From Candidatus Obscuribacterales bacterium (GTDB lineage: Bacteria > Cyanobacteriota > Vampirovibrionia > Obscuribacterales > Obscuribacteraceae): a stretch of DNA of 64,000 bases. A program made the position numbers and the translations under genes. This document shows, piece by piece, positions 36,001 through 42,349 of the stretch. The stretch spans positions 62,001 to 126,000 of the forward strand of contig JARLHI010000075.1 of assembly GCA_031292355.1 (NCBI GenBank), in the 5' to 3' direction. How positions within the stretch are numbered: the stretch's first letter is position 1; each line of letters opens with the position of its first letter. The notes under the pieces were generated by a model. The model did not search any database and had not been told where the DNA came from. It saw nothing but the letters and a program-made list of their open reading frames with translations.

Positions 36001-38687
36001 GCGGCAGCTACACCAGCGACGCCACTAATAGCTGCCATCGGAGCATTAGCATTCACGCCACCACCTCGTAAATCAGCAGAAGTCAAAGAGCGAGCGTCAG
36101 CTCCAGCAGGACGAACGCGAACGCCTATTTGTTCGCCATCGCCACGCAGTGCGTTAACGGTTTCTGGATCTCCTGCCACTTCAATCTCTGAATTTTGATG
36201 CGCATTGGGGACAATCGGTTTTCCTTGAGCATCGAGCTTAGGCAATACAGGCGGTTGTACACGACCGGCTCCACTGCCGCCTGCAAGGGCTGCAGCGGCC
36301 TGAGCAATTTCTCCACGTAAATTGGTTTTGACTTCAGGTGTTCCAGTTTGCGCTCCGTTACCTCCGCCACCAGAGAGTGCTTTGCCATCTGCGCCAAGAC
36401 CCTGTGCGTTTGCCGGAGTAGCAGCTGCTGGGGTAATGCGTTTGGCGGTCACATCTTGCGTTGCTCCCAAACCGAGAGCCTCAGCCGCTGCAGTTTTGGA
36501 ATCAGCGTCAACTTCGGCACCCGGCAATTTGAGATTAGCATTTGTGCCTTGCCCAGCGCCCTGTCCACTGATGCCTGCCTGGCGTGCTGCTTGCGCAATT
36601 TGCTGAGCCTTTTGAGCATCAATTTGAGCCTGACTTGGTTGATGTCTGTTTTGCGGTTGCTGTTGTGGATTTTGTTGTAGTTGCGGTCCAGCCGTGGGAC
36701 CACCGGCCCCTGTGCCTGTACCAGAAGCTCCTGTTGCTCCACCGCCGTTCAATTCGGCAGCCTGCCTCATTATTTCCGCTCGCATAGCCGCCTTATCTGT
36801 CGGATTTACAGGCGGCACCGGAGGAATTGAATTAGCCTCGAGTTGTTTTGCTTTAGCTGCTTCAGCGTCAGTCTGCGCGGTTTCGCCTTCTTTTTTAGCT
36901 TCGGCGCCAGCCATAACAGCTGCACCACCAACACCAACGGCTGTTGCTACTCCGGCTGCGGCAAGTCCTGTTTTAAATTTACGATTCGGTACTCCTGCTG
37001 CTGCTCCGGCTCCGGCTCCAGTGCCAGCGGCTCCGGTTCCCGCGCCAGCAGCGCCCAAAGTGTTCCTTAAAGGCGGTGTAATTTCAGCTCCAGTTTTAGC
37101 ATCCTTATCGCCAACCTTGCCTTCACCTTCACCAGGCTTTTGTTTGCCAGCTGTGGCAAGCGAATTAACCAATTCAGGATTAGAAGCATCAGCTCCAGTT
37201 GCACCAGTTGTCTTAGATTGAGCAAGGCCGCGTGCCGATAGCTTTTGATTATTGAAATAATCGACAGCTTGCATGCCGCGCTGTGAGACCATGCCAGACA
37301 AAGCGCCCATACCCTTCATCAAACCACCGGTCAACATACCGGCAGAAATAAAGTCGGACATCGGACTGATTTGAGCCCGCGCAAGAAACGATGGAACTTG
37401 AATCATGATCTGCAGAACGCCCACAGCCATGATGATCTTGCCCCAGGGGTTGAAGTCGGAATAAAGAATAATCACCATGATTTTCAATAGTCCAACCCAG
37501 ACAAATGTCCACAAGCTCACTTCCACAAAGGAACGGACAAAGCCCGATGTGACATTTTCAGTGTCAGGAGTGGCAAAGAAAACCAGGAAGATCGGAGCGA
37601 ACATATATTGCGCAGTTAAAAGCGCCGTTTGAATCGCCTTGAGAACAATGATGTAGACCATCTCGGCAATTAGGACAACGCCTAGAAACAAATAAATAAT
37701 CAAACCGGCGAAAGCTACGACATCACCAATTGTGCCTGCGGCTACACCACCAGCTCCACCACCGAGGGCACCACCGGCAGCGGCTCCTACAACAGGAGCA
37801 AAGGCATTAGCCAGTACTGCAGTCGAAGCAACTAACCCTGCTCTTACAGCCGTTGATAAAGCGGCATCGAGCATGGCCACCTGATCGGCGGAGTTAAAGA
37901 AAATCGCATTGATCATTTCATTGGTGATTTGAATTTCAAATGCATAGATAGTTGGCCATGCAAGCATCAAACCAGCAGTAAAAATCAATCGACCGACAGC
38001 GCCGAGCAAGCCAGCGCCACCGCGCCAGGCAGCTTCTGCCCAGTACTTCCAGATACAGAGGATGAAGAGCAGCAAAAGCAGGTCGACAGCAATGCCATAC
38101 ATTGTGTCAGCGCCTTCACGCACATAAGGAGAGATATCGTCAGTACCGGCGCCTGGTCCATTCTGAATGCCATTGACGGCAACGTTTGGATTAAGAACGA
38201 AAGTACGCAGATAGCCAGATAGGAAATGAACAGTTTGCGAAACCCAGCCATCCACAAATTCTACGAGCCATCGACCAAACAGTTGACCGATGTTCTGGAA
38301 CAGATTGCCGATGATGTCATCGCCCCAGAATTTGGTAATACCAGCGTATGTGTCATTGTATGCACCAAGCTCTGTGCCTTGCAGCAGCTGTTGATTGGTG
38401 TTTTGAATAGTCTGTTGCTCACCCTGTTCGGCAGCCTGTCTGACCAATGTGTCGTAAGAAGCTTTAGCGTTACCGAAATTCTGGTCTGTGCTTTGAGTTG
38501 CGGCTGCACCAGTCGATAGCGAGGGATCGCCACCAGCGCTTGAGCTTGTGGTATTCGAAGTGGTTGGTACCTTCGCTTGGGCAAAAGCTTTGGGAAGCGA
38601 ATTGGGTCCCAATAAATTGAGCGCAAGTAGCAACAATGCTCCAAGCGCCAGAGAGATTTTTTTGTTAGAGATGCTGTTTAAGCCCAC
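33072..38687 (-). CDS. giant VirB6/TrbL-like T4SS membrane protein
   Basis: A 1871-aa protein. A signal peptide covers about residues 1-37 (ending PKAFAQ). Residues about 110-470 contain six or so TM helices (AVDLLLLLFILCIWKYWAEA, LIFTAGLMLAWPTIYAF, VVAFAGLIIYLFLGVVLIAE, LWTFVWVGLLKIMVIILY), the VirB6/TrbL core that forms the inner-membrane channel. The remaining 1400 residues are Ala/Gly/Asn/Gln/Pro-rich. They include a Gly/Pro segment near 35460-35550, a conserved-looking DFDQPGYRWVPVRNLATD motif, and a run of degenerate repeats near the C-terminus. Such C-terminal extensions are known in Rickettsiales VirB6 paralogues and may be surface-exposed or extracellular. Own operator-promoter P2 lies 70 bp upstream. 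Confidence 0.8.
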   Translation of the reverse strand: MGLNSISNKKISLALGALLLLALNLLGPNSLPKAFAQAKVPTTSNTTSSSAGGDPSLSTGAAATQSTDQNFGNAKASYDTLVRQAAEQGEQQTIQNTNQQLLQGTELGAYNDTYAGITKFWGDDIIGNLFQNIGQLFGRWLVEFVDGWVSQTVHFLSGYLRTFVLNPNVAVNGIQNGPGAGTDDISPYVREGADTMYGIAVDLLLLLFILCIWKYWAEAAWRGGAGLLGAVGRLIFTAGLMLAWPTIYAFEIQITNEMINAIFFNSADQVAMLDAALSTAVRAGLVASTAVLANAFAPVVGAAAGGALGGGAGGVAAGTIGDVVAFAGLIIYLFLGVVLIAEMVYIIVLKAIQTALLTAQYMFAPIFLVFFATPDTENVTSGFVRSFVEVSLWTFVWVGLLKIMVIILYSDFNPWGKIIMAVGVLQIMIQVPSFLARAQISPMSDFISAGMLTGGLMKGMGALSGMVSQRGMQAVDYFNNQKLSARGLAQSKTTGATGADASNPELVNSLATAGKQKPGEGEGKVGDKDAKTGAEITPPLRNTLGAAGAGTGAAGTGAGAGAAAGVPNRKFKTGLAAAGVATAVGVGGAAVMAGAEAKKEGETAQTDAEAAKAKQLEANSIPPVPPVNPTDKAAMRAEIMRQAAELNGGGATGASGTGTGAGGPTAGPQLQQNPQQQPQNRHQPSQAQIDAQKAQQIAQAARQAGISGQGAGQGTNANLKLPGAEVDADSKTAAAEALGLGATQDVTAKRITPAAATPANAQGLGADGKALSGGGGNGAQTGTPEVKTNLRGEIAQAAAALAGGSGAGRVQPPVLPKLDAQGKPIVPNAHQNSEIEVAGDPETVNALRGDGEQIGVRVRPAGADARSLTSADLRGGGVNANAPMAAISGVAGVAAAAAIGAGLARAPLAMTASTLHNGAVKPIASQAMNPMAQLQGNLPDPTMATGTENTQAVLNQAGAHNLTSGPVTNTLGVNATPVNQAGPNAAGQHQQANMSVAGHVIPPTNAAAGLTAAALAAAAMATRGGMGAGAPSNPGEPRVLAFGNAGGGAGGGGGTPSDISITGGPGGPGGPGGGGAAPTPSIRDFDQPGYRWVPVRNLATDIRTAAGPQMGNAANGQASISMGSHGVSQVRFAPEMNDSQRAIQLMAAGYAGAYTSDPVAFDAARQSAIDAGGDKPHGLGQNIAAGMLGYAGKNFSQTAMAKQQFQQTLYEQAAQGAQAYVSKQPGNAYTSYLEGRYGQMDDEQQAWGVHMMTDRSSPESGWSTTLGPATTSLVNSGMGINAVNRSAASNAAVFQTHPAARPNTIRAIAAYGGALVNEQMGPNSHPLERDAAAGRIIPNIPRNEVDAAKAIFDAQPTVEQGMAAASDIGMVQSVASVVSEAAAQGIKTDASSVYRSMNNVSSARAAMSRGAGSQTIDVVPGGGSSGFAPQSMGNMGSMPTPPAFGGNMMSDTTIDTNFRDGGGAGGNFNVGNVGQGIAYVPGVGQIGNTTMRAGGGFNGAARQNVNASMDVVANLVNGGIPAPPMNPNMAGMAPINSVADVQYTQNIVSGSMAPASADMRTTTNVNVNSAATPPGYINPPSLPSGGLGAVQRTIADVVFNQNAGTAQSGGTQNYDMTSQANAGPIEQIVSSRGNGPESVMRTQMNVNAQIIPPNVSGGAILPPLGALPNASHIRHVMNVDINSSTSAPNLSDITQSVDQTVTADATHGAVDMNVSGGGGGANTFVQQGFAEVFVNQQASAGGQAGYMAHDVAAAGAAAAHAFTPNAHIDKAVTIQLFQSGFSGDMLANPNVAAVAVQVQANAPQMLGSAAIAAKVLPPAEMNMRAVEAVYQRVEVQGQSARSIGREDILSQIAGIPYSRGGGGNGGGNRFA
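33560..34190 (-). repeat. degenerate internal repeats in VirB6-like tail
   Basis: At least three units of roughly 60-80 residues share the pattern NVN, a Pro-Pro pair, a second PP or PPxL about 8-10 residues later, and a Val-rich strand. Unit starts are QNVNASMDVV, TTTNVNVNSA and TQMNVNAQII. Unit spacing is about 180-230 bp. The pattern resembles repeated beta elements of surface proteins. Confidence 0.5.
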
Positions 38688-38729
38688 AGCGTTGTTTCCG
38701 GGTTCGAAAAGGGAGACGTCAACACACAG

Positions 38730-38773
38730 ATACTATTATCTTCATACCCACCTGTCATTGGGGAGATTCCCAT
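38730..38773 (-). promoter_or_regulatory. T4SS operator-promoter P2 (upstream of VirB6-like gene)
   Basis: Minus strand TGGGAATCTCCCC begins at 38772. A -35 ATGACA follows at 38758-38753, then a 17-bp spacer and a -10 TAGTAT at 38735-38730. The predicted start near 38723 leaves a leader of about 36 nt. Confidence 0.65.
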
Positions 38774-38781
38774 TCTAAACG

Positions 38782-38815
38782 AACGAATCCGCATCTTTAA
38801 TGATGCGGATTCGTT
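38782..38815 (-). terminator. hairpin after pilin-like copy 1
   Basis: A 14-bp perfect stem (AACGAATCCGCATC with GATGCGGATTCGTT) and a 6-nt loop lies 60 bp after the stop of the pilin-like gene and ten bases before operator P2. The T-tract on the minus strand is short (TTT), so termination may be partial. Confidence 0.6.
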
Positions 38816-38874
38816 GCAGGACTTTTTATCTGATTTTCTTCGAATAACTTGGACAAACTTGAAGAGATTGCGAT

Positions 38875-39309
38875 TTAGAGACCGCCGCCCAAGCCACCGA
38901 AGTTATTGATAGCGAATGTTCCGAGCAAGTGCACTCCGGTTGGTCCACCGAAGCCGATACCCAGACCTTTAGCAACGTTCATTGCTGATTCACCACCGTC
39001 ACGTTGACCGAACGCAATCTTCATACCTGCCATTGAGCAAGGTACTGTCGATAGTGCGGTAACAACGCGGGAAATATCTCTGGCTGTGTCATAACCGTAG
39101 TCTGCCAACATACCTACTTCATTAGCCTGACCGAAAGCTGGGTCAACAGCTGCGCCGACTAAACCGCCAGCAGCATGTGCGGCATGGTCATAAACACCAA
39201 ATGCCATCAGTACTAATTGAGGAGCGAGCATAAAACCGACGCGGGAAGCTGTTTTGAAGGCTTTGGTAGCAGCAGCTTTTTTGGTGATTGATTTGAGAGT
39301 GGAAAACAT
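38875..39309 (-). CDS. VirB2/pilin-like protein, copy 1
   Basis: A 144-aa precursor. ATG 39309 has SD AAGGAG six bases upstream; longer frames lack one. Residues 1-20 are basic (MFSTLKSITKKAAATKAFK) and are followed by a hydrophobic segment (GFMLAPQLVLMAFGVYDHAAHA) that reads as a long signal sequence. The mature part of about 97 residues has two hydrophobic stretches (ISRVVTALSTVPCSMAGMKIAF and a Gly-rich AKGLGIGFGGPTGVHLLGTFAINNF), as in VirB2/TrbC pilins. Residues 26-144 are identical to the other two copies. Three copies next to VirB6 suggest a major, abundantly made pilus subunit. The pilin role is inferred from topology and context; no VirB2 sequence motif was recognised with certainty. 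Confidence 0.55.
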   Translation of the reverse strand: MFSTLKSITKKAAATKAFKTASRVGFMLAPQLVLMAFGVYDHAAHAAGGLVGAAVDPAFGQANEVGMLADYGYDTARDISRVVTALSTVPCSMAGMKIAFGQRDGGESAMNVAKGLGIGFGGPTGVHLLGTFAINNFGGLGGGL

Positions 39310-39430
39310 ATTGTGCTCCTTGGAGATTTTTCTCAGTGATTCGATGCTTTGGTTATGTAGCTGCTTCAGCCCACACCTTATATTTAGCGGGAAGAACTTA
39401 CTGAAATCAGTGGTTGCTTCCAATGCGTTG

Positions 39431-39475
39431 ATAGTAGAAGTTTGCGATATATCTGTCATTGGGGAAATTCCCACT
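39431..39475 (-). promoter_or_regulatory. T4SS operator-promoter P3 (pilin-like copy 1)
   Basis: Minus strand TGGGAATTTCCCC begins at 39473. The -35 ATGACA is at 39459-39454, the spacer is 17 bp and the -10 TACTAT is at 39436-39431. A leader of about 115 nt precedes the ATG at 39309. Confidence 0.65.
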
Positions 39476-39482
39476 CAAGATG

Positions 39483-39517
39483 AAAAAGTCTGCATCTTTT
39501 GGCGATGCAGACTTTTC
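39483..39517 (-). terminator. terminator after pilin-like copy 2
   Basis: Stem AAAAGTCTGCATC (39484-39496) pairs with GATGCAGACTTTT (39504-39516) and continues into a T5 run on the minus strand. It lies eight bases before operator P3, so one copy is ended and the next started within 90 bp. Confidence 0.75.
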
Positions 39518-39562
39518 CGTGATCTATTTATACGGACTTTTTCGTTTTGGAATGGAGACGAT

Positions 39563-39997
39563 TTAGAGACCGCCGCCTAAGCCACCGAAGTTATTGATAG
39601 CGAATGTTCCGAGCAAGTGCACTCCAGTTGGTCCACCGAAGCCGATGCCCAGACCTTTAGCTACGTTCATTGCCGATTCACCACCGTCACGTTGACCGAA
39701 GGCAATCTTCATACCGGCCATTGAGCAAGGTACTGTCGATAGTGCGGTAACAACGCGGGAAATGTCTCTGGCTGTGTCATAACCGTAGTCTGCCAACATA
39801 CCTACTTCATTTGCTTGACCGAAAGCTGGGTCAACAGCTGCGCCGACTAAACCGCCAGCAGCATGAGCAGCATGGTCATAAACACCGAAGGCCATAAGTA
39901 CTAGCTGAGGAGCGAGCATGAAGCCTACGCGTGATGCAGTTTTGAAGGCTTTAGTTGCAACTGCTTTTTTAGAGATGGATTTGAGAGTGGAAAACAT
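39563..39997 (-). CDS. VirB2/pilin-like protein, copy 2
   Basis: A 144-aa paralogue of copy 1, with SD AAGGAG before ATG 39997. The protein differs from copy 1 only in the N-terminal signal region (SISKKAV instead of SITKKAA). The 119 residues from FMLAPQ to the end are the same, while the DNA differs at about twenty synonymous positions. It has its own promoter (P4) and terminator, so dosage can be set per copy. The same two-hydrophobic-segment topology supports a pilin-like subunit. Confidence 0.55.
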   Translation of the reverse strand: MFSTLKSISKKAVATKAFKTASRVGFMLAPQLVLMAFGVYDHAAHAAGGLVGAAVDPAFGQANEVGMLADYGYDTARDISRVVTALSTVPCSMAGMKIAFGQRDGGESAMNVAKGLGIGFGGPTGVHLLGTFAINNFGGLGGGL

Positions 39998-40111
39998 GTC
40001 GATACTCCTTGGGAATTTCTAGGGTCTTTAAAGGTTTTAGTAATTTGCTGTGTGAGTCAGACTTGAGAGGACTTGAAGGACTTAGTTGATTTAGCGAAGG
40101 TCGATGCATAG

Positions 40112-40156
40112 ATACTAAGATTTCAAGCAACATCTGTCATTGGGGAAATTCCCACT
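40112..40156 (-). promoter_or_regulatory. T4SS operator-promoter P4 (pilin-like copy 2)
   Basis: Minus strand TGGGAATTTCCCC begins at 40154. The -35 ATGACA is at 40140-40135, the spacer is 17 bp and the -10 TAGTAT is at 40117-40112. The predicted leader is about 107 nt. Sequence from the hairpin through the -35 is almost the same as P3, so this is a duplicated cassette. Confidence 0.65.
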
Positions 40157-40163
40157 CAAGATG

Positions 40164-40198
40164 AAAAAGTCTGCATCTTTTGACGATGCAGACTTTTC
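40164..40198 (-). terminator. terminator after pilin-like copy 3
   Basis: Stem AAAAGTCTGCATC (40165-40177) pairs with GATGCAGACTTTT (40185-40197), followed by a T5 run on the minus strand. It is nearly identical to the hairpin at 39483-39517 and lies eight bases before operator P4. Confidence 0.75.
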
Positions 40199-40242
40199 CG
40201 TTATCTATTTATATGGACTTTTCGCGTTCGGACCAGGTCGGT

Positions 40243-40668
40243 TTAAAGACCACCACCCAAGCCACCGAAGTTGTTGATAGCGAATGTTCCGAGCAAGTGC
40301 ACTCCAGTTGGTCCACCGAAGCCGATGCCCAGACCTTTAGCTACGTTCATTGCTGATTCACCACCGTCACGTTGACCAAACGCAATCTTCATACCAGCCA
40401 TTGAGCAAGGTACTGTCGATAGTGCGGTAACAACGCGGGAAATGTCTCTAGCTGTGTCATAACCGTAGTCTGCCAACATACCAACTTCATTTGCTTGACC
40501 AAAAGCTGGGTCAACAGCTGCGCCAACTAAACCGCCAGCAGCATGAGCGGCGTGATCGTACACACCGAATGCCATTAGTACTAGTTGAGGAGCGAGCATA
40601 AAACCGATGCGTGAAGCTGTTTTGACAGTCTTATTGGCGAATATTTTTTTGGTGATTGACTTAAACAT
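40243..40668 (-). CDS. VirB2/pilin-like protein, copy 3
   Basis: A 141-aa copy with SD GGAGG seven bases before ATG 40668. The first 22 residues differ (MFKSITKKIFANKTVKTASRIG), but the 119 residues from FMLAPQ onward equal those of copies 1 and 2. It has no operator of its own. It lies 85 bp downstream of the secreted-protein gene at 40754-41419 and is probably expressed from promoter P5 as the last gene of that unit, ending at the hairpin at 40164-40198. It may be the ancestral copy from which the two cassettes arose. Confidence 0.55.
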   Translation of the reverse strand: MFKSITKKIFANKTVKTASRIGFMLAPQLVLMAFGVYDHAAHAAGGLVGAAVDPAFGQANEVGMLADYGYDTARDISRVVTALSTVPCSMAGMKIAFGQRDGGESAMNVAKGLGIGFGGPTGVHLLGTFAINNFGGLGGGL

Positions 40669-40753
40669 GGCGAACCTCCAGGGGTTTCTTAAATTGTTGA
40701 GAGGGAGAGCGAAGAGAGGGAGAAGAAAAGAGAGAACGAGCGGAGTGAGAAAA

Positions 40754-41419
40754 CTATTTATAAAGCACCTTACCGTGGACATCAGCATGGGCTGAGGTTC
40801 CAGTGATGGTATTCATTGGAATGTTCTGGCCAATTTGGTACCCAGAACCCTGTCGCATGACTGCAGGCATCTTGAAAGCTTCCGGAGCGCGCATTGCAAC
40901 AGTTGTCGGACGACGTGGCTGTTTCCATGCAATCGCGGTGTTGGTGCTGGTCCGAATAGTTGGCGCTTTCGGCATAGGTGGAGTTGGCAGTTTCGCGACA
41001 ATTGGATTACCAAAGTCTGCCAATTTACTAGGACCGGCGGCTAGAGCATCCGATTTAACAGGATTGAACACGGAATTGAAGAGATTTGGAATGGAAGCCT
41101 TCATCGAAGTACTAGGTTTAGCAATTGGCACTGCAGCCACTATTGGAGCTGGTGGCGGTGGTGCTGGCTTCGAAATAAAGTCTTTGTCCATAAGAAGGGA
41201 CTTTGGCATAGAGTTTGCTGCAATTGGTGCTACTTCCGTATGCGGCATCCTTGCCGCAGCGCGTCCGCCGCGACGACCTGTTGGTGCTTCTAAAGCGTAT
41301 TCATTGTAGTTATAATCAAAGCGCATGCCTCGTCCGTCAGCAGCATAAGCTGCTTGCGAGAAGCTCATACCTGCTACTGCAGCGATTAAAAAAGTGAGAG
41401 ATGTAATTTTGATATTCAT
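40754..41419 (-). CDS. secreted protein of the T4SS block
   Basis: A 221-aa precursor with signal peptide TSLTFLIAAVAGMSFSQAAYA and a TAGGAA ribosome site before ATG 41419. The mature part is Pro/Ala/Met-rich and basic. It has a PAPPPPAPIVAAVPIAKP proline stretch, a LFNSVFNPV patch and a C-terminal strand-like GSGYQIGQNIPMNTITGTSAH. No family is recognised. It is 10 bp downstream of the gene at 41429-42214 and upstream of pilin-like copy 3, so it is likely part of the exported pilus or periplasmic portion of the machine. Confidence 0.55.
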   Translation of the reverse strand: MNIKITSLTFLIAAVAGMSFSQAAYAADGRGMRFDYNYNEYALEAPTGRRGGRAAARMPHTEVAPIAANSMPKSLLMDKDFISKPAPPPPAPIVAAVPIAKPSTSMKASIPNLFNSVFNPVKSDALAAGPSKLADFGNPIVAKLPTPPMPKAPTIRTSTNTAIAWKQPRRPTTVAMRAPEAFKMPAVMRQGSGYQIGQNIPMNTITGTSAHADVHGKVLYK

Positions 41420-41428
41420 GTTTCCTAC

Positions 41429-42214
41429 CTACCAACCACCGAAACCACTACGTAGACCATAATTCATCATTGAAGCGCCCATCAGGCCGGGGCCATAAAA
41501 ACCAAGCGGTGAAGATCTTCTGGTCAACAGAGCACCAGTTAAAGCACCACTACCGAACATTGTCGCCATCGACGCCATGTGAGCGACGCCTGCGATTTTG
41601 GAAGGACCACTATTTTTCTTGGGATAACTTTGCTGTTGAGCCTGTCCAGACAGTGTTTGACTCTGAGCGGGAGCTTGCATGGGCTGACCATTTGCGCCAG
41701 TCCATCCAGATTGACCAACGCCTGCTTGCGAACCATTCATAGCAGCCATTTGTGGTTGCTGTGTACCAAAAACCGGTTGAGAGCTGGGGTTATTCATAAG
41801 TGAGTCGAATGCAGCCTTTCTCCATTCTTGCGAAGATTGCATCGCGGCGGCTGGAGCTGCGGCTGCGGCTGGAGCTTGAGACATTGCATGGTTAGCAGCT
41901 GCTGCTGGAGCGCTGTAAGGATTCATTTGCGCTGGTTGCGATTGACTCGCTTGATAGTTACCAGCAGCAGTCGAATCCATTGGCACCACTTCTGGTGGCA
42001 ATAAAGAATCCTGGTCTGGTCCTAAACCTTGCAGAATACAATTTCTTGATCCAAGACCGGTCGAAGGATCATAAGGACCGGAATAAGCATAAGCGCCTGG
42101 AGCAGAGAGCACCGTTGAGCCAATTAAAGTAACTAAGGCACTGAAAGCGAGTGTTGACTTAGCAACTATTAGCCTGGTGTTTTTCATTACTTCTTTGTTT
42201 GATTGACTTTTCAT
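41429..42214 (-). CDS. secreted Ala/Gln/Met-rich protein of the T4SS block
   Basis: A 261-aa precursor. ATG 42214 has AGGA eight bases upstream; ATG 42187 is an alternative. The signal peptide is STLAFSALVTLIGSTVLSAPGAYA. The mature part begins YSGPYDPSTGLGSRNCILQGLGPDQDSLLPPE and continues as an Ala/Gln/Ser/Pro/Met low-complexity region. It ends with a Gly/Met-rich hydrophobic segment (MASMATMFGSGALTGALLT, FYGPGLMGASMMNYGLRSGFG) reminiscent of the glycine zipper of the TPR protein at 14410. It is the first gene after operator P5. No family is recognised. Confidence 0.55.
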   Translation of the reverse strand: MKSQSNKEVMKNTRLIVAKSTLAFSALVTLIGSTVLSAPGAYAYSGPYDPSTGLGSRNCILQGLGPDQDSLLPPEVVPMDSTAAGNYQASQSQPAQMNPYSAPAAAANHAMSQAPAAAAAPAAAMQSSQEWRKAAFDSLMNNPSSQPVFGTQQPQMAAMNGSQAGVGQSGWTGANGQPMQAPAQSQTLSGQAQQQSYPKKNSGPSKIAGVAHMASMATMFGSGALTGALLTRRSSPLGFYGPGLMGASMMNYGLRSGFGGW

Positions 42215-42249
42215 CGGTTCGTCCTGGGGAGGAGTTGCTTGATGTGGTT

Positions 42250-42312
42250 ATGGTACTTTTTTCATTTACATGTGAATAGCGGGGGAATTCCCACAGTGAT
42301 GGGAATTCCCCC
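42250..42312 (-). promoter_or_regulatory. T4SS operator-promoter P5 with perfect palindrome
   Basis: GGGGGAATTCCCA (42281-42293) and TGGGAATTCCCCC (42300-42312) form a perfect 13-bp inverted repeat around a 6-nt spacer; each half is itself close to palindromic. On the minus strand the proximal TGGGAAT is followed 38 bases later by a -10-like TACCAT (42255-42250), with TTCACA as a possible -35. It drives the genes at 41429-42214, 40754-41419 and probably pilin-like copy 3. The long stem could also terminate the upstream gene, which stops at 42350. Confidence 0.6.
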
Positions 42313-42349
42313 ACTACGTAGAGGGCTTGGTTGTCGAGAGGCGCTTGGC

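Noticed and set aside
36694..37221. Long plus-strand open frames across the VirB6-like tail (also 35452-35694 and 35920-36198)
   Set aside because: They are antisense shadows of the Ala/Gly-rich coding sequence, which has few stop codons on the opposite strand; the products are Pro/Ala low complexity with no start signals.
39454..39475. Sigma-54 (-24/-12) reading of the T4SS operator
   Set aside because: TGGG is present but the GC doublet spacing of TGGCAC-N5-TTGC is not, whereas a sigma-70 -35/17 bp/-10 layout fits three sites exactly.
40803..41309. 168-aa plus-strand frame
   Set aside because: Antisense to the secreted protein at 40754-41419, which has a clear signal peptide and ribosome site.
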